Source: Magnetovibrio sp. PR-2 (GTDB lineage Bacteria; Pseudomonadota; Alphaproteobacteria; Rhodospirillales; Magnetovibrionaceae). Taken from it: a stretch of DNA of 64,000 nt. Under the pieces are notes generated by a model. That model was not told where the DNA came from. It did not search any database and worked only from the letters and a program-made list of their open reading frames with translations. Made by a program: the position numbers and the translations under genes. Where the stretch lies: assembly GCF_036689815.1 (NCBI RefSeq), contig NZ_JBAHUR010000015.1, positions 1 through 64,000 of the forward strand, in the 5' to 3' direction. This document shows positions 52,378-62,950 of this stretch, in pieces. Position 1 is the stretch's first letter. Every line of letters starts with the position of its first letter.

Positions 52378-52467
52378 TGGCGGAGAGACAGGGATTCGAA
52401 CCCTGGGTACGCTCGCGCGCACAACGGTTTTCGAGACCGCCCCGTTCGACCACTCCGGCATCTCTCC
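52378..52467 (-). tRNA. tRNA-Ser(CGA), integration target
   Basis: A 90-nt gene on the minus strand. The acceptor arms GGAGAGA and TCTCTCC pair, the TTCGAAT loop is canonical, a long variable arm (class II) is present and CCA is encoded at 52380-52378. The anticodon loop CTCGAAA gives CGA, reading UCG. The 19 bases at 52421-52439 are repeated at 17951-17969 as the att core. Since the island lies on its 3' side, its 3' half was presumably replaced at integration. Confidence 0.95.
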
Positions 52468-52543
52468 GCAGTCTTAGAAATCCTGTGGTACAGGGCGGGC
52501 GGAGACTAACTTAATCGTTTCGCTCTGGCAAGCGGTCCCTGGG

Positions 52544-52561
52544 CCGCCTAGGCGGTTTTTT
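52544..52561 (+). terminator. Short rho-independent terminator upstream of rplU
   Basis: CCGCC-TA-GGCGG followed by six T on the plus strand. No plus-strand gene precedes it now; it may have served a gene displaced by the islands, or it insulates rplU. Confidence 0.65.
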
Positions 52562-52623
52562 GGCCTACATATATATAAGGTGTCTGGGAAGCATTTGCGG
52601 TTGCCCAAATTCGCCATAAACCG

Positions 52624-52651
52624 TTGACATACGCGGGTTTCGGGGTATATT
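52624..52651 (+). promoter_or_regulatory. Sigma-70 type promoter of rplU-rpmA
   Basis: TTGACA (52624-52629), 16 bases, TATATT (52646-52651). The leader then contains a stem CCTGAGCC/GGTTCAGG (about 52660-52684) followed by GCGTTTTT, which could act as an attenuator of the ribosomal protein operon. Confidence 0.75.
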
Positions 52652-52787
52652 GCCGCCTTCCTGAGCCACTTTTAGCGGTTCAGGGCGTTTTTAATGCGCA
52701 GTTCGCGGCGGCTTTAAGCCTTTGAAAAGTCCAGGGTATTTGCCTTGGCGCCACAGGACGCGGAACAGATAAGAAGAGAGCGATACA

Positions 52788-53246
52788 ATGTTCGCAGTGA
52801 TCAAAACCGGCGGTAAGCAATACCGCGTCACGGAAAACGATGTGTTTACCGTTGAAAAGCTGGCAGGCGAAGCCGGCGAAACGATACAATTTGACGAAGT
52901 CCTGATGATTGGCGAAGACGGCAAGGCCCCCACCGTGGGTTCCCCCGTGATCGAAAAAGCCGCAGTCACCGCAGAAGTCTTGAAACAGACCCGTGGCGAC
53001 AAAGTGGTGATCTTCAAGAAACGCCGCCGCCAAAATTCCCGCCGCAAAAACGGCCACCGTCAGGAACTGACCTTGGTGAAAATCACTGGCATCAGCGCCA
53101 CAGGTGCAAAAAAAGCTGCACCGAAAAAAGCTGCTGCTGAAGACAAGCCCGCTGCAAAAAAAGCCCCGGCTAAAAAAGCCGCCGCTAAAAAAGCAGCCGC
53201 GAAAAAAGCTCCGGCCAAAAAAGCCGCAGCTAAAAAAGAAGACTAA
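52788..53246 (+). CDS. rplU: 50S ribosomal protein L21 with Lys/Ala-rich tail
   Basis: 152 residues. The first 102 are a standard L21 ([14 protein letters not shown], then HRQ-like KNGHRQELT near 83-91). Residues about 105-152 form an Ala/Lys/Pro repeat tail, common in alphaproteobacterial L21. It binds 23S rRNA in the large subunit. It is first in the rplU-rpmA operon, with a 13-bp gap to rpmA. Confidence 0.97.
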   Translation: MFAVIKTGGKQYRVTENDVFTVEKLAGEAGETIQFDEVLMIGEDGKAPTVGSPVIEKAAVTAEVLKQTRGDKVVIFKKRRRQNSRRKNGHRQELTLVKITGISATGAKKAAPKKAAAEDKPAAKKAPAKKAAAKKAAAKKAPAKKAAAKKED

Positions 53247-53259
53247 GGAGTAAACACAG

Positions 53260-53514
53260 ATGGCACATAAAAAAGCAGGTGGTAGCTCCCGTAACGGTCG
53301 CGATTCCGCGGGTCGCCGTCTCGGCGTCAAAAAATTCGGCGGCGAAGCCGTGATCCCTGGCAACATCATCATCCGTCAACGTGGCACCAAGTACCACCCG
53401 GGTGAAAACGTCGGCATGGGCAAAGACCACACGATCTTTTCCTTGGTCGAAGGCAAAGTGGCTTTCTCCGAGAAAAAAGGCCGCACCGTTGTAGGTGTGG
53501 ACCCGGCTGCGTAA
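53260..53514 (+). CDS. rpmA: 50S ribosomal protein L27
   Basis: 84 residues starting [16 protein letters not shown], the conserved L27 N-terminus that reaches the peptidyl-transferase centre. [16 protein letters not shown] and [15 protein letters not shown] follow as expected. AAGGAG stands before the start. Full length. Confidence 0.98.
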   Translation: MAHKKAGGSSRNGRDSAGRRLGVKKFGGEAVIPGNIIIRQRGTKYHPGENVGMGKDHTIFSLVEGKVAFSEKKGRTVVGVDPAA

Positions 53515-53541
53515 ATAGACGTACAGCCCGAACAAAATTCC

Positions 53542-53574
53542 AAAAGGGGAATGGCGCGGGCCGTTCCCCTTTTT
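53542..53574 (+). terminator. Terminator after rpmA
   Basis: AAAAGGGGAA and TTCCCCTTTTT form a long stem with a GC-rich upper part (GGC...GCC), ending in a T-run. It separates rplU-rpmA from obgE. Confidence 0.85.
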
Positions 53575-53609
53575 CTGTGGCCTCTTTGTGGGCCCAATAG
53601 GTAATGTGA

Positions 53610-55783
<2,174 letters not shown>

Positions 55784-55787
55784 TAAG

Positions 55788-57056
55788 ATGAGCGAACAAT
55801 TCATTCCCGACTTGATGAAGTCTTTGGGCGAGGCCGCAAAAGCTGCCGGTCATGCCCTGGCCATAGCCACGACGGATGCCAAAAACCAAGCGCTCACAGA
55901 AGGGGCCAAAGCTATTCGTGCGCGTAAGGCCGAAATCATCGAAGCCAATGAACTGGACGTTGCCGCCGCCAAAGAAAAAGGCCTGACGGGTTCTATGATC
56001 GATCGCTTGGTCCTGAACGACGATCGCATCGAAGCCATGGCAAAAGGTCTGGAAGACATTGCGGGTCTGGACGATCCCGTGGGCCGCGTGCTGAGCGAAT
56101 GGGACCGTCCCAACGGTTTGAAAATTCGCCGCGTGTCTGTGCCCTTGGGTGTTATTGGTGTCATCTACGAAAGCCGCCCCAACGTAACTGCGGACGCCGG
56201 GGCTTTGTGCTTGAAGGCCGGTAACGCTTCAATCTTGCGCGGTGGGTCGGAAAGCTTCCGCTCATCGGGTGTGATCCACAGCTGCTTGGTGGATGGTTTG
56301 AAAGCGGCAGGCCTGCCCGAAGACGCCATCCAACGCATTCCCACTACGGACCGCGCCGCCGTGGGTGAGATGCTGACCATGGTGGGGCTCATCGACGTGA
56401 TTGTGCCGCGTGGTGGCAAATCTCTGATTGAACGGGTGATGAACGAAAGTAAGGTGCCTTTGTTCAAACACTTAGAAGGCATCTGCCACACGTACGTGGA
56501 CGCCGGCGCGGATATGGACAAAGCCATTGATGTTGTGCTCAACGCCAAAATGCGCCGCACCGGAATTTGTGGTGCGACGGAAACCTTGTTGGTGGACAAA
56601 GCGGCGGGTGAATTTGTGTTACAGAACTTGGTCAACAGCTTGTTGGACGCCGAATGCGAAGTGCGCGGAGACGCGGCCGTTCAAGCCACGGATGAACGCG
56701 TAAAAGCGGCCCAAGCAGAGGACTGGGATACGGAATATTTGGATTCCATCATCTCCATTAAAACCGTGGACGGTGTGGACGGTGCCATGGCGCACATCGC
56801 GGCGCACAGCTCGGGCCATACCGATGCCATCATCACCGAAGACAAAGGGATTGCGCAGAAGTTTCTCAACTCCGTGGACAGTGCCATCGTCATGCACAAT
56901 GCCTCCACCCAGTTTGCCGACGGCGGCGAGTTCGGCATGGGCGCGGAGATCGGCATCTCAACCGATAAAATGCACGCGCGCGGTCCGGTGGGTGTGGAGC
57001 AACTCACCAGCTTTAAATACCAAGTCATCGGAACGGGGCAAACGCGCCCCTCTTAG
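55788..57056 (+). CDS. proA: Gamma-glutamyl phosphate reductase
   Basis: 422 residues of the aldehyde dehydrogenase superfamily. The catalytic Cys lies in [10 protein letters not shown] near 265, with [11 protein letters not shown] near 124 and the [12 protein letters not shown] end near 385. It makes glutamate semialdehyde from the ProB product. AATAAG precedes the ATG. Normal length. Confidence 0.97.
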   Translation: MSEQFIPDLMKSLGEAAKAAGHALAIATTDAKNQALTEGAKAIRARKAEIIEANELDVAAAKEKGLTGSMIDRLVLNDDRIEAMAKGLEDIAGLDDPVGRVLSEWDRPNGLKIRRVSVPLGVIGVIYESRPNVTADAGALCLKAGNASILRGGSESFRSSGVIHSCLVDGLKAAGLPEDAIQRIPTTDRAAVGEMLTMVGLIDVIVPRGGKSLIERVMNESKVPLFKHLEGICHTYVDAGADMDKAIDVVLNAKMRRTGICGATETLLVDKAAGEFVLQNLVNSLLDAECEVRGDAAVQATDERVKAAQAEDWDTEYLDSIISIKTVDGVDGAMAHIAAHSSGHTDAIITEDKGIAQKFLNSVDSAIVMHNASTQFADGGEFGMGAEIGISTDKMHARGPVGVEQLTSFKYQVIGTGQTRPS

Positions 57057-57072
57057 AATGGCGTCTTAAATC

Positions 57073-57672
57073 ATGACACGCGAGATACGCACCGTTGGTC
57101 TGTTGGGGGGCTCGTTCAATCCAGCCCACGAGGGGCACGTGCACATTTCGCAAATGGCGCTGGACCGTTTGGGGTTGGACCAGCTTTGGTGGCTGGTGAG
57201 CCCGCAAAACCCGCTGAAAAGCACGGACGGTATGGGTTCGTTGTCCAGCCGTCTGAAATCCGCAAAGGCCGTGGCCCAAGCCGAGCCGCGAATCCGGGTT
57301 ACGGACGCCGAATCGCGCCTGGGAACGCGTTATACGGTGGACACACTGGCCGCATTGCAGCAGCAAAACCCTAATTTGCGATTTGTGTGGATAATCGGGG
57401 CCGATAATTTGCGTCAAATCCCCAAATGGAAGGGCTGGCAGCGGATTTTCCGCACGGTGCCCATTGCGGTTTTCCCGCGTGCTCCGTATTCTTTAAGGGC
57501 CCTGAACGGACGGGCGGCAAAGCGCTTTTCGCGCGCGCAAATTCCGTCCCGACAGGCCCATGGGTTGGCCCTGAAAACGCCTCCGGCTTGGGTTTTTTTG
57601 AAAGCCCCGCTGAACGCGCAATCGGCCACTCGCATTCGTCGTCTTTCAGGGACGCCCGAATATCGGCCTTAG
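57073..57672 (+). CDS. nadD: Nicotinate-nucleotide adenylyltransferase
   Basis: 199 residues. It has the nucleotidyltransferase motif GGSFNPAHEGH (12-22), IIGADNLRQIPKWKGW near 111 and SATRIRR near 185, the equivalent of ISSTxIR. It converts nicotinate mononucleotide to its adenylated form in NAD synthesis. It follows proA by 16 bp. Confidence 0.94.
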   Translation: MTREIRTVGLLGGSFNPAHEGHVHISQMALDRLGLDQLWWLVSPQNPLKSTDGMGSLSSRLKSAKAVAQAEPRIRVTDAESRLGTRYTVDTLAALQQQNPNLRFVWIIGADNLRQIPKWKGWQRIFRTVPIAVFPRAPYSLRALNGRAAKRFSRAQIPSRQAHGLALKTPPAWVFLKAPLNAQSATRIRRLSGTPEYRP

Positions 57673-57769
57673 GCAGATATTAAGGGATTTCTGAGAGGCT
57701 GATAGGACAACAACTTGGAGGAACCAAACCATTCCTCAGACTGAGAAAAACCTGCCGAAGGGCGCTGAA

Positions 57770-58114
57770 ATGCTCGATATGGTGGAACGCTCACTTGACG
57801 GTGATAAAGCCAAAGACATCACCGTGATCGATCTCTCTGGAAAAAGCGAAATCGCGGATTATCTCGTGGTCGCCTCTGGGACGTCTCAACGTCACGTGGG
57901 CGCCATGGCTGAACACCTGCGCGAAGAGCTCAAAAAGATGGGTGTCGTGCCCGTCGCCGTCGAAGGCATGCCCCAATGCGATTGGGTGCTGGTTGACGGC
58001 GGCGATGTCATCGTGCACCTGTTCCGACCCGAGGTCCGTGACTTCTACAACATCGAAAAGATGTGGGACGTCAAGAGCCAGTCACAAATGGCTCATGTGG
58101 AACCCCGCGTTTAA
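57770..58114 (+). CDS. rsfS: Ribosomal silencing factor RsfS
   Basis: 114 residues from ATG 57770. DITVIDLSGKSEIADYLVVASGTSQRHV and CDWVLVDGGDVIVHLF are the RsfS core, which binds L14 and blocks subunit joining. The frame is open upstream to about 57722 and reads PQTEKNLPKGAE, resembling the N-terminus of relatives; a GGAGG site (57717-57721) would serve a non-ATG start such as ATT at 57731 (see findings). rlmH follows with its ribosome site overlapping this stop. Confidence 0.93.
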   Translation: MLDMVERSLDGDKAKDITVIDLSGKSEIADYLVVASGTSQRHVGAMAEHLREELKKMGVVPVAVEGMPQCDWVLVDGGDVIVHLFRPEVRDFYNIEKMWDVKSQSQMAHVEPRV

Positions 58115-58126
58115 GGATTGAGCCAG

Positions 58127-58585
58127 ATGCGCACCCATCTCATTGCGGTGGGCCGCATGAAGCCCGGTGTGGAGCGCACGCTCTTGGAGCATTACGCAGC
58201 CCGCTTGAACCCCGCACCGGACGTGCGTGAGGTTGAAGAAAAGCGCAACCTGCCGCCCGCAAAGCTAAAGGTGCGCGAAGGTGAACTTTTATTGGCCGCC
58301 GTTCCCGAAGGGGCTTTGGTGGTCGCCATGGACGAGCACGGTCGCCAACTGGGCAGCCGGGCCTTCGCGAAAAAACTGGGCCAGTGGCGCGACGAAGGTC
58401 AGCGCGATGTGGCCTTTTTGATCGGCGGTGCCGACGGATTGGACAAAGCGGTCTTGGAGCGCGCCAATTTGAAACTATCTCTAGGAGAGATGACCTGGCC
58501 GCACATGCTGGTTCGCGGTCTTTTGGCCGAACAGCTCTATCGGGCAAACGCCATTTTGACCGGCCACCCGTATCACCGTGACTAA
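58127..58585 (+). CDS. rlmH: 23S rRNA pseudouridine-1915 N3-methyltransferase RlmH
   Basis: 152 residues from ATG 58127, 10 bases after TAAGGA; a TTG at 58118 is too close. LIGGADGLDK near 105 and the C-terminal WPHMLVRGLLAEQLYRA and YHRD are the SPOUT/RlmH signature. It methylates helix 69 of 23S rRNA using SAM. Full length. Confidence 0.95.
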   Translation: MRTHLIAVGRMKPGVERTLLEHYAARLNPAPDVREVEEKRNLPPAKLKVREGELLLAAVPEGALVVAMDEHGRQLGSRAFAKKLGQWRDEGQRDVAFLIGGADGLDKAVLERANLKLSLGEMTWPHMLVRGLLAEQLYRANAILTGHPYHRD

Positions 58586-58629
58586 CGAACAAACAGAACC
58601 TCCCCAACACCGAATTTGAAGACATAACC

Positions 58630-60174
58630 ATGACCGATAACTCTGAGCCAACCGTCAAAAAACCCGTCGTCCTTTGCATCCTGGACGGCTGGGGTGAGCG
58701 TAAAGAATCGCTCAACAACGCCATCCGCACGGGCGAGACCCCCAATTGGGACCGTTTGGTGGACAGCAACCCAAGCTCGGCCTTGAGTGCATCGGGATTG
58801 GACGTTGGCTTGCCGGACGGTCAAATGGGCAATTCCGAGGTCGGTCACATGACGTTGGGCTCGGGCCGTGTGGTGTTGCAAGACTTGCCGCGCATTGATG
58901 CCGCGATCCACGACGGCTCGCTCGATAAAAATCCTGCCCTGTTGTCTTTCATTGAAAAGCTCAAAGCGACAGGTGGCGTTTGCCATTTGATGGGGCTTTT
59001 GTCGCCCGGTGGCGTGCATTCCCACCAATGGCACATGCGTACGTTGGCGGGCATCATCTGCGCCCACGGGATTCCGGTTCAGGTGCACGCGTTTTTGGAT
59101 GGCCGCGACACGCCGCCCAAAAGTGCTTACGACATGGTCTCGCGCTTTGAAGTCGATATCCGCCACATGGCGTGCATCAACATCGCCACCGTGACGGGAC
59201 GCTATTGGGCCATGGATCGTGACAACAGGTGGGACCGTGTGGAAAAAGCCTATCGTTGCTTGGCTGAGGGCGAAGGCGAAAAAGCCATGACGACGTTGGA
59301 AGCCATTCAGGCGTCTTATGACAACGACATTACGGACGAATTTGTCGAACCGCACGTGATTGGCGATTTTGACGGCATGCAAAACGGTGATGGTCTCTTG
59401 ATGGCGAACTTCCGTGCCGACCGCGCCCGCGAAATTTTGGCTGCACTCGCCGATCCCGCCTTTGACGCCTTTGAGCGTCCGCGCGATCTGCAATTCGCCG
59501 CGCAAACGGGCATGGTGGAATACTCCGACGCCCATAATGCGTATTTTGAGGCTCTGTTCCCGCCTGTGGAACTGAACGACATTTTGGGTGAAGTGATCGA
59601 TGGGGCGAGTTTGAAACAGCTGCACATCGCGGAGACCGAAAAATACGCCCACGTGACGTTCTTCTTCAACGGCGGGCGCGAAGAACCGTTCCCCGGCGAA
59701 ACGCGCATCTTGGTCAACTCCCCGGACGTGCCGACTTACGACCACCAGCCGGAGATGTCGGCACCGGAAGTCACCGACAAATTGATCGAAGCCATTGAGA
59801 GCTCGACGTACGACTTCATCGTTGTGAACTACGCCAACGGCGACATGGTCGGCCACACTGGTGTGATGGATGCCGCAGTGCAGGCTGTCGAAGCCGTGGA
59901 CAAATGCTTGGGCCGACTGGAAGCCGCCGTGGTGGCCGCTGGCGGGACCATGTTGGTTACGGCGGATCACGGCAACTGCGAAAAAATGTGTGAAGGCGCC
60001 AATCCCCATACGGCGCATACCTTATTCAAAGTCCCCGCTGTTTTGGTCAATCCGCCCGCCCGTGCCAAGGGCTTGAACGAAGGCGGTTTGGCGGACATTG
60101 CGCCAACGATGTTGGACTTGTTGGGCTTTGATGTTCCCGAAGCCATGACGGGACACACTTTAATTCAGGAGTAA
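58630..60174 (+). CDS. gpmI: 2,3-bisphosphoglycerate-independent phosphoglycerate mutase
   Basis: 514 residues of the alkaline phosphatase-like fold. CILDGWGER near 17 and the catalytic Ser in QMGNSEVGHMTLGSG near 66 bind the first metal site; GRDTPP near 158, NYANGDMVGHTG near 400 and TADHGNCEKM near 444 complete the metal ligands. It interconverts 3- and 2-phosphoglycerate. The ATG follows a weak site 44 bp after rlmH. Confidence 0.96.
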   Translation: MTDNSEPTVKKPVVLCILDGWGERKESLNNAIRTGETPNWDRLVDSNPSSALSASGLDVGLPDGQMGNSEVGHMTLGSGRVVLQDLPRIDAAIHDGSLDKNPALLSFIEKLKATGGVCHLMGLLSPGGVHSHQWHMRTLAGIICAHGIPVQVHAFLDGRDTPPKSAYDMVSRFEVDIRHMACINIATVTGRYWAMDRDNRWDRVEKAYRCLAEGEGEKAMTTLEAIQASYDNDITDEFVEPHVIGDFDGMQNGDGLLMANFRADRAREILAALADPAFDAFERPRDLQFAAQTGMVEYSDAHNAYFEALFPPVELNDILGEVIDGASLKQLHIAETEKYAHVTFFFNGGREEPFPGETRILVNSPDVPTYDHQPEMSAPEVTDKLIEAIESSTYDFIVVNYANGDMVGHTGVMDAAVQAVEAVDKCLGRLEAAVVAAGGTMLVTADHGNCEKMCEGANPHTAHTLFKVPAVLVNPPARAKGLNEGGLADIAPTMLDLLGFDVPEAMTGHTLIQE

Positions 60175-60183
60175 TTTTGAACC

Positions 60184-61536
60184 GTGTTCAATTCGGCTCG
60201 CCCCCTCAACCTGTTCAGTGCTGCCGCCATTTTGGCGACCGTGCTTGTTTGTGGGCCGAACCCTTTGTTGGCGGCGGATGTGGATAAAGCGGACAAAAAG
60301 CTTCAATCCGTTCAAGACAAAATCAAACGCCAACAGGCCGAAAGTGAACGTCAGAAAAAGCGCGCGCTTCAGCTCAAATCCGAAATGTCTGCCATTTCCA
60401 AAGAACTGGTGCAGGCTGCGCAAAAGGTGCATGACCACGAAGCTTCAGTCGCGGGGGTGGAGGCGGAGCTCAACAAGCTGGAGCGTGCCGCCAAACTTAA
60501 AGAGCAAAAACTGCGCGAACGCCAACGCCAATTTTCCGGCGTGATGATGGCGCTGACGCGGATTGCGCGTTTTCCGTCCGAAGCCCTGGTGGCCCAGCCG
60601 ATCCCGCCCGAAGACACGGTGCGCAGTGCGATCTTATTGCGGGCTGCCGTGCCGACCATCGAACAACGCGCGGATGCCTTGAAAGCTGAGCTGGATGAGT
60701 TGGCCGAAGCCCGGCGCAAGGTGGACGATCAACGCCAAGTCTTGCTGGCGGCCGTAGAAGGCCTGCGCTCTGAAGAGATGCGCATCGAAGGGATCCGCAA
60801 GAAAAAAGCCGCCCTGCGTGCAGAAGCCATTTCCAAAAGCCGCGCCGCGCAATCGAAAGCGCGCAAGCTTGCCAAGCAGGCCAAAAACCTGCGTGATTTG
60901 GTGAGCAAGCTGAACAAGGCCCAAGCCGAGGCCAAACGCAAAGCCGAAGCCGAGGCCCGCGCCGCCGCTGAAGCCAAAAAACGCGTGGCGCAAAAAGCGC
61001 TAGCGCTTCAAAAGTCGAAAGATGTCCCGCCAGAAGCTAAAGCCGAAGCCAAAGCCAAGCCTCAACCTGCTAATTTGATGGCGTCCGCCGACATCAGTCT
61101 TTTGGGCGGTGTGGAAAAAGTCTCCAAAGCGCGCGGCAAGCTGCCCTATCCGGCCATTGGCCGCGTTGTCGGGCGTTACGGTCAACAATTGGACGGTGGA
61201 TTGACGTCGAAAGGCCTGTCGCTGGAAACCCGCGATGGGGCGCGGGTTATTGCGCCGTTTTCGGGGAAAGTCGTCTTTTCCGGGCCGTTTCGGGGCTATG
61301 GTCAGCTGTTGATCATTGATCACGGTGAAGGGTATCACTCGCTTTTGGCCGGGCTTGGCCGCATTGATACGCTCATGGATCAACGCGTCGTTGCGGGCGA
61401 GCCCGTCGCGATCATGGGTGGGGATGGCGAAGAGCCTGTTCTTTATGTAGAATTCCGCCGCAACAACCAGCCGATTAATCCGCTGCCATGGCTTGCCAGA
61501 AGCAAGCGAATGGCGCAATCTCAGCCGAAGGGTTGA
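60184..61536 (+). CDS. envC: EnvC-like murein hydrolase activator (LytM domain)
   Basis: 450 residues from GTG 60184, 9 bp after gpmI, with AGGAG upstream. A signal peptide (cleavage LLAAD near 29), long Lys/Glu/Ala coiled coils (about 35-265) and a C-terminal M23/LytM domain (about 330-435) are in order. The usual zinc ligands are degraded (GLSLETRDG in place of H...D; YHSLLAG in place of the HxH motif), which fits EnvC-type activators of amidases in cell division. Confidence 0.88.
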   Translation: MFNSARPLNLFSAAAILATVLVCGPNPLLAADVDKADKKLQSVQDKIKRQQAESERQKKRALQLKSEMSAISKELVQAAQKVHDHEASVAGVEAELNKLERAAKLKEQKLRERQRQFSGVMMALTRIARFPSEALVAQPIPPEDTVRSAILLRAAVPTIEQRADALKAELDELAEARRKVDDQRQVLLAAVEGLRSEEMRIEGIRKKKAALRAEAISKSRAAQSKARKLAKQAKNLRDLVSKLNKAQAEAKRKAEAEARAAAEAKKRVAQKALALQKSKDVPPEAKAEAKAKPQPANLMASADISLLGGVEKVSKARGKLPYPAIGRVVGRYGQQLDGGLTSKGLSLETRDGARVIAPFSGKVVFSGPFRGYGQLLIIDHGEGYHSLLAGLGRIDTLMDQRVVAGEPVAIMGGDGEEPVLYVEFRRNNQPINPLPWLARSKRMAQSQPKG

Positions 61537-61555
61537 ATCAGGGAAACCATTTGAG

Positions 61556-62893
61556 ATGAAGACAAAAATGACGTTCACAAAAACCATTGCCACCGCACTG
61601 ATCGGTGTGGCCTTGTTCTGCGCTCCTCAGATTTCCCAGGCTGCGGAGGACAAAGACGCGGCTGAGACCTATAAGCTGTTGCAGCTGTTTGGCAAAGTTT
61701 TCGAACGCGTGCGATCCGATTATGTGGAAAAGCCGTCGGACAAGGAATTGATCGAAGCGGCCTTAAACGGCATGTTGAATTCCTTGGACCTGCATTCGCG
61801 CTTTGAAAGTGCGGACCACTTCAAAGACAGCCAAGTCGAAATCAAAGGTGAGTTTGGTGGTCTTGGTATCGAAGTGACCATGGACAGCGGCGTGGTCAAA
61901 GTGGTTTCCCCCATCGACGATACCCCTGCACACCGGGCCGGATTGCAACCGGGGGATTACATTACCCACTTGGACGGTGAGCAAGTGATGGGCTTGTCCT
62001 TGACGGAAGCCGTGAAAAAAATGCGCGGCCGCGTGGGTGAAGAAATTGTCCTGACCATTGTCCGTGAAGGCAAGGACCCGTTCGATGTATCCATTATCCG
62101 TGCCATTGTGAAGCTGACGGCGGTGCGTTCGCGCTTGGAAGACGACATTGCCTACCTGCGCATCACTAAGTTCAACGAACAGACCTCCAAGGGCCTGTCC
62201 AAAGCTTTGAAAAAATTGCGCAAGGAACTCAAAAAAGAGGATAAGGACGCAACGCTGCAAGGCGTGGTGCTGGATCTGCGCTCCAACCCCGGTGGTTTGT
62301 TGGATCAAGCGATTGCGGTTTCGGACGCGTTTTTGGAACACGGTGAAATCGTCTCGATCCGCTCCGAACAACACCCCGACACGGCGCAACGTTTCAACGC
62401 GCGCCCGGGTGATTTGACCAATGGTTTGCCGGTGGTGGTGTTGACCAATGGCGGTTCTGCATCGGCTTCTGAAATTGTGGCGGGTGCCCTGCAAGACCAT
62501 GGTCGCGCCATCATCATGGGGACCAAGTCGTTCGGTAAAGGTTCGGTTCAGACCATCACGCCGTTGGGTAATTACGGTGCCATGTTCATGACCACGGCAC
62601 GCTACTACACACCTTCGGGCCGCTCCATCCAGGCGGTGGGCATCACGCCAGATATTGTCGTGCCGCAATCGAAGTTGGAAAGCTTAGAGCCTACCCGTCA
62701 ACGTCGCGAACGCGATCTGCGGGGTGCTTTGGATAAAGAAAACGGCAAAAAAGCCGACGAAGAAGCCAAAGCCAACGGCAAGGCCAAAACCGAAGAGGAA
62801 GAAGAAAAGCCCGTTGATTATCAGCTGATCCGTGCTTTGGATTTGATCCATGGCATCAAGCTGTATGAAAGCCTGGGTGGCGTTCAGGGCTAA
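61556..62893 (+). CDS. ctpA: Carboxy-terminal processing protease CtpA (S41)
   Basis: 445 residues from ATG 61556; the frame is open inside envC further upstream. A signal peptide (cleavage SQAAED), a PDZ domain (about 90-170) and the catalytic Ser in NGGSASASE near 302 with Lys in GTKSFGKGSVQ near 327 define the family. The C-terminus has a charged Lys/Glu repeat (about 395-425). It trims periplasmic or membrane proteins. It follows envC by 19 bp. Confidence 0.95.
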   Translation: MKTKMTFTKTIATALIGVALFCAPQISQAAEDKDAAETYKLLQLFGKVFERVRSDYVEKPSDKELIEAALNGMLNSLDLHSRFESADHFKDSQVEIKGEFGGLGIEVTMDSGVVKVVSPIDDTPAHRAGLQPGDYITHLDGEQVMGLSLTEAVKKMRGRVGEEIVLTIVREGKDPFDVSIIRAIVKLTAVRSRLEDDIAYLRITKFNEQTSKGLSKALKKLRKELKKEDKDATLQGVVLDLRSNPGGLLDQAIAVSDAFLEHGEIVSIRSEQHPDTAQRFNARPGDLTNGLPVVVLTNGGSASASEIVAGALQDHGRAIIMGTKSFGKGSVQTITPLGNYGAMFMTTARYYTPSGRSIQAVGITPDIVVPQSKLESLEPTRQRRERDLRGALDKENGKKADEEAKANGKAKTEEEEEKPVDYQLIRALDLIHGIKLYESLGGVQG

Positions 62894-62950
62894 AGCAAAC
62901 ACCGTGGGGAGGCCGTGTGATGAAGTTTGGGGTTTGGTGAGGGTTTTAGA

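Noticed and set aside
58582-60018. A 478-codon minus-strand open frame
   Set aside because: It lies wholly opposite gpmI, whose catalytic motifs are clear. The antisense product is His/Arg/Val-rich without domains.
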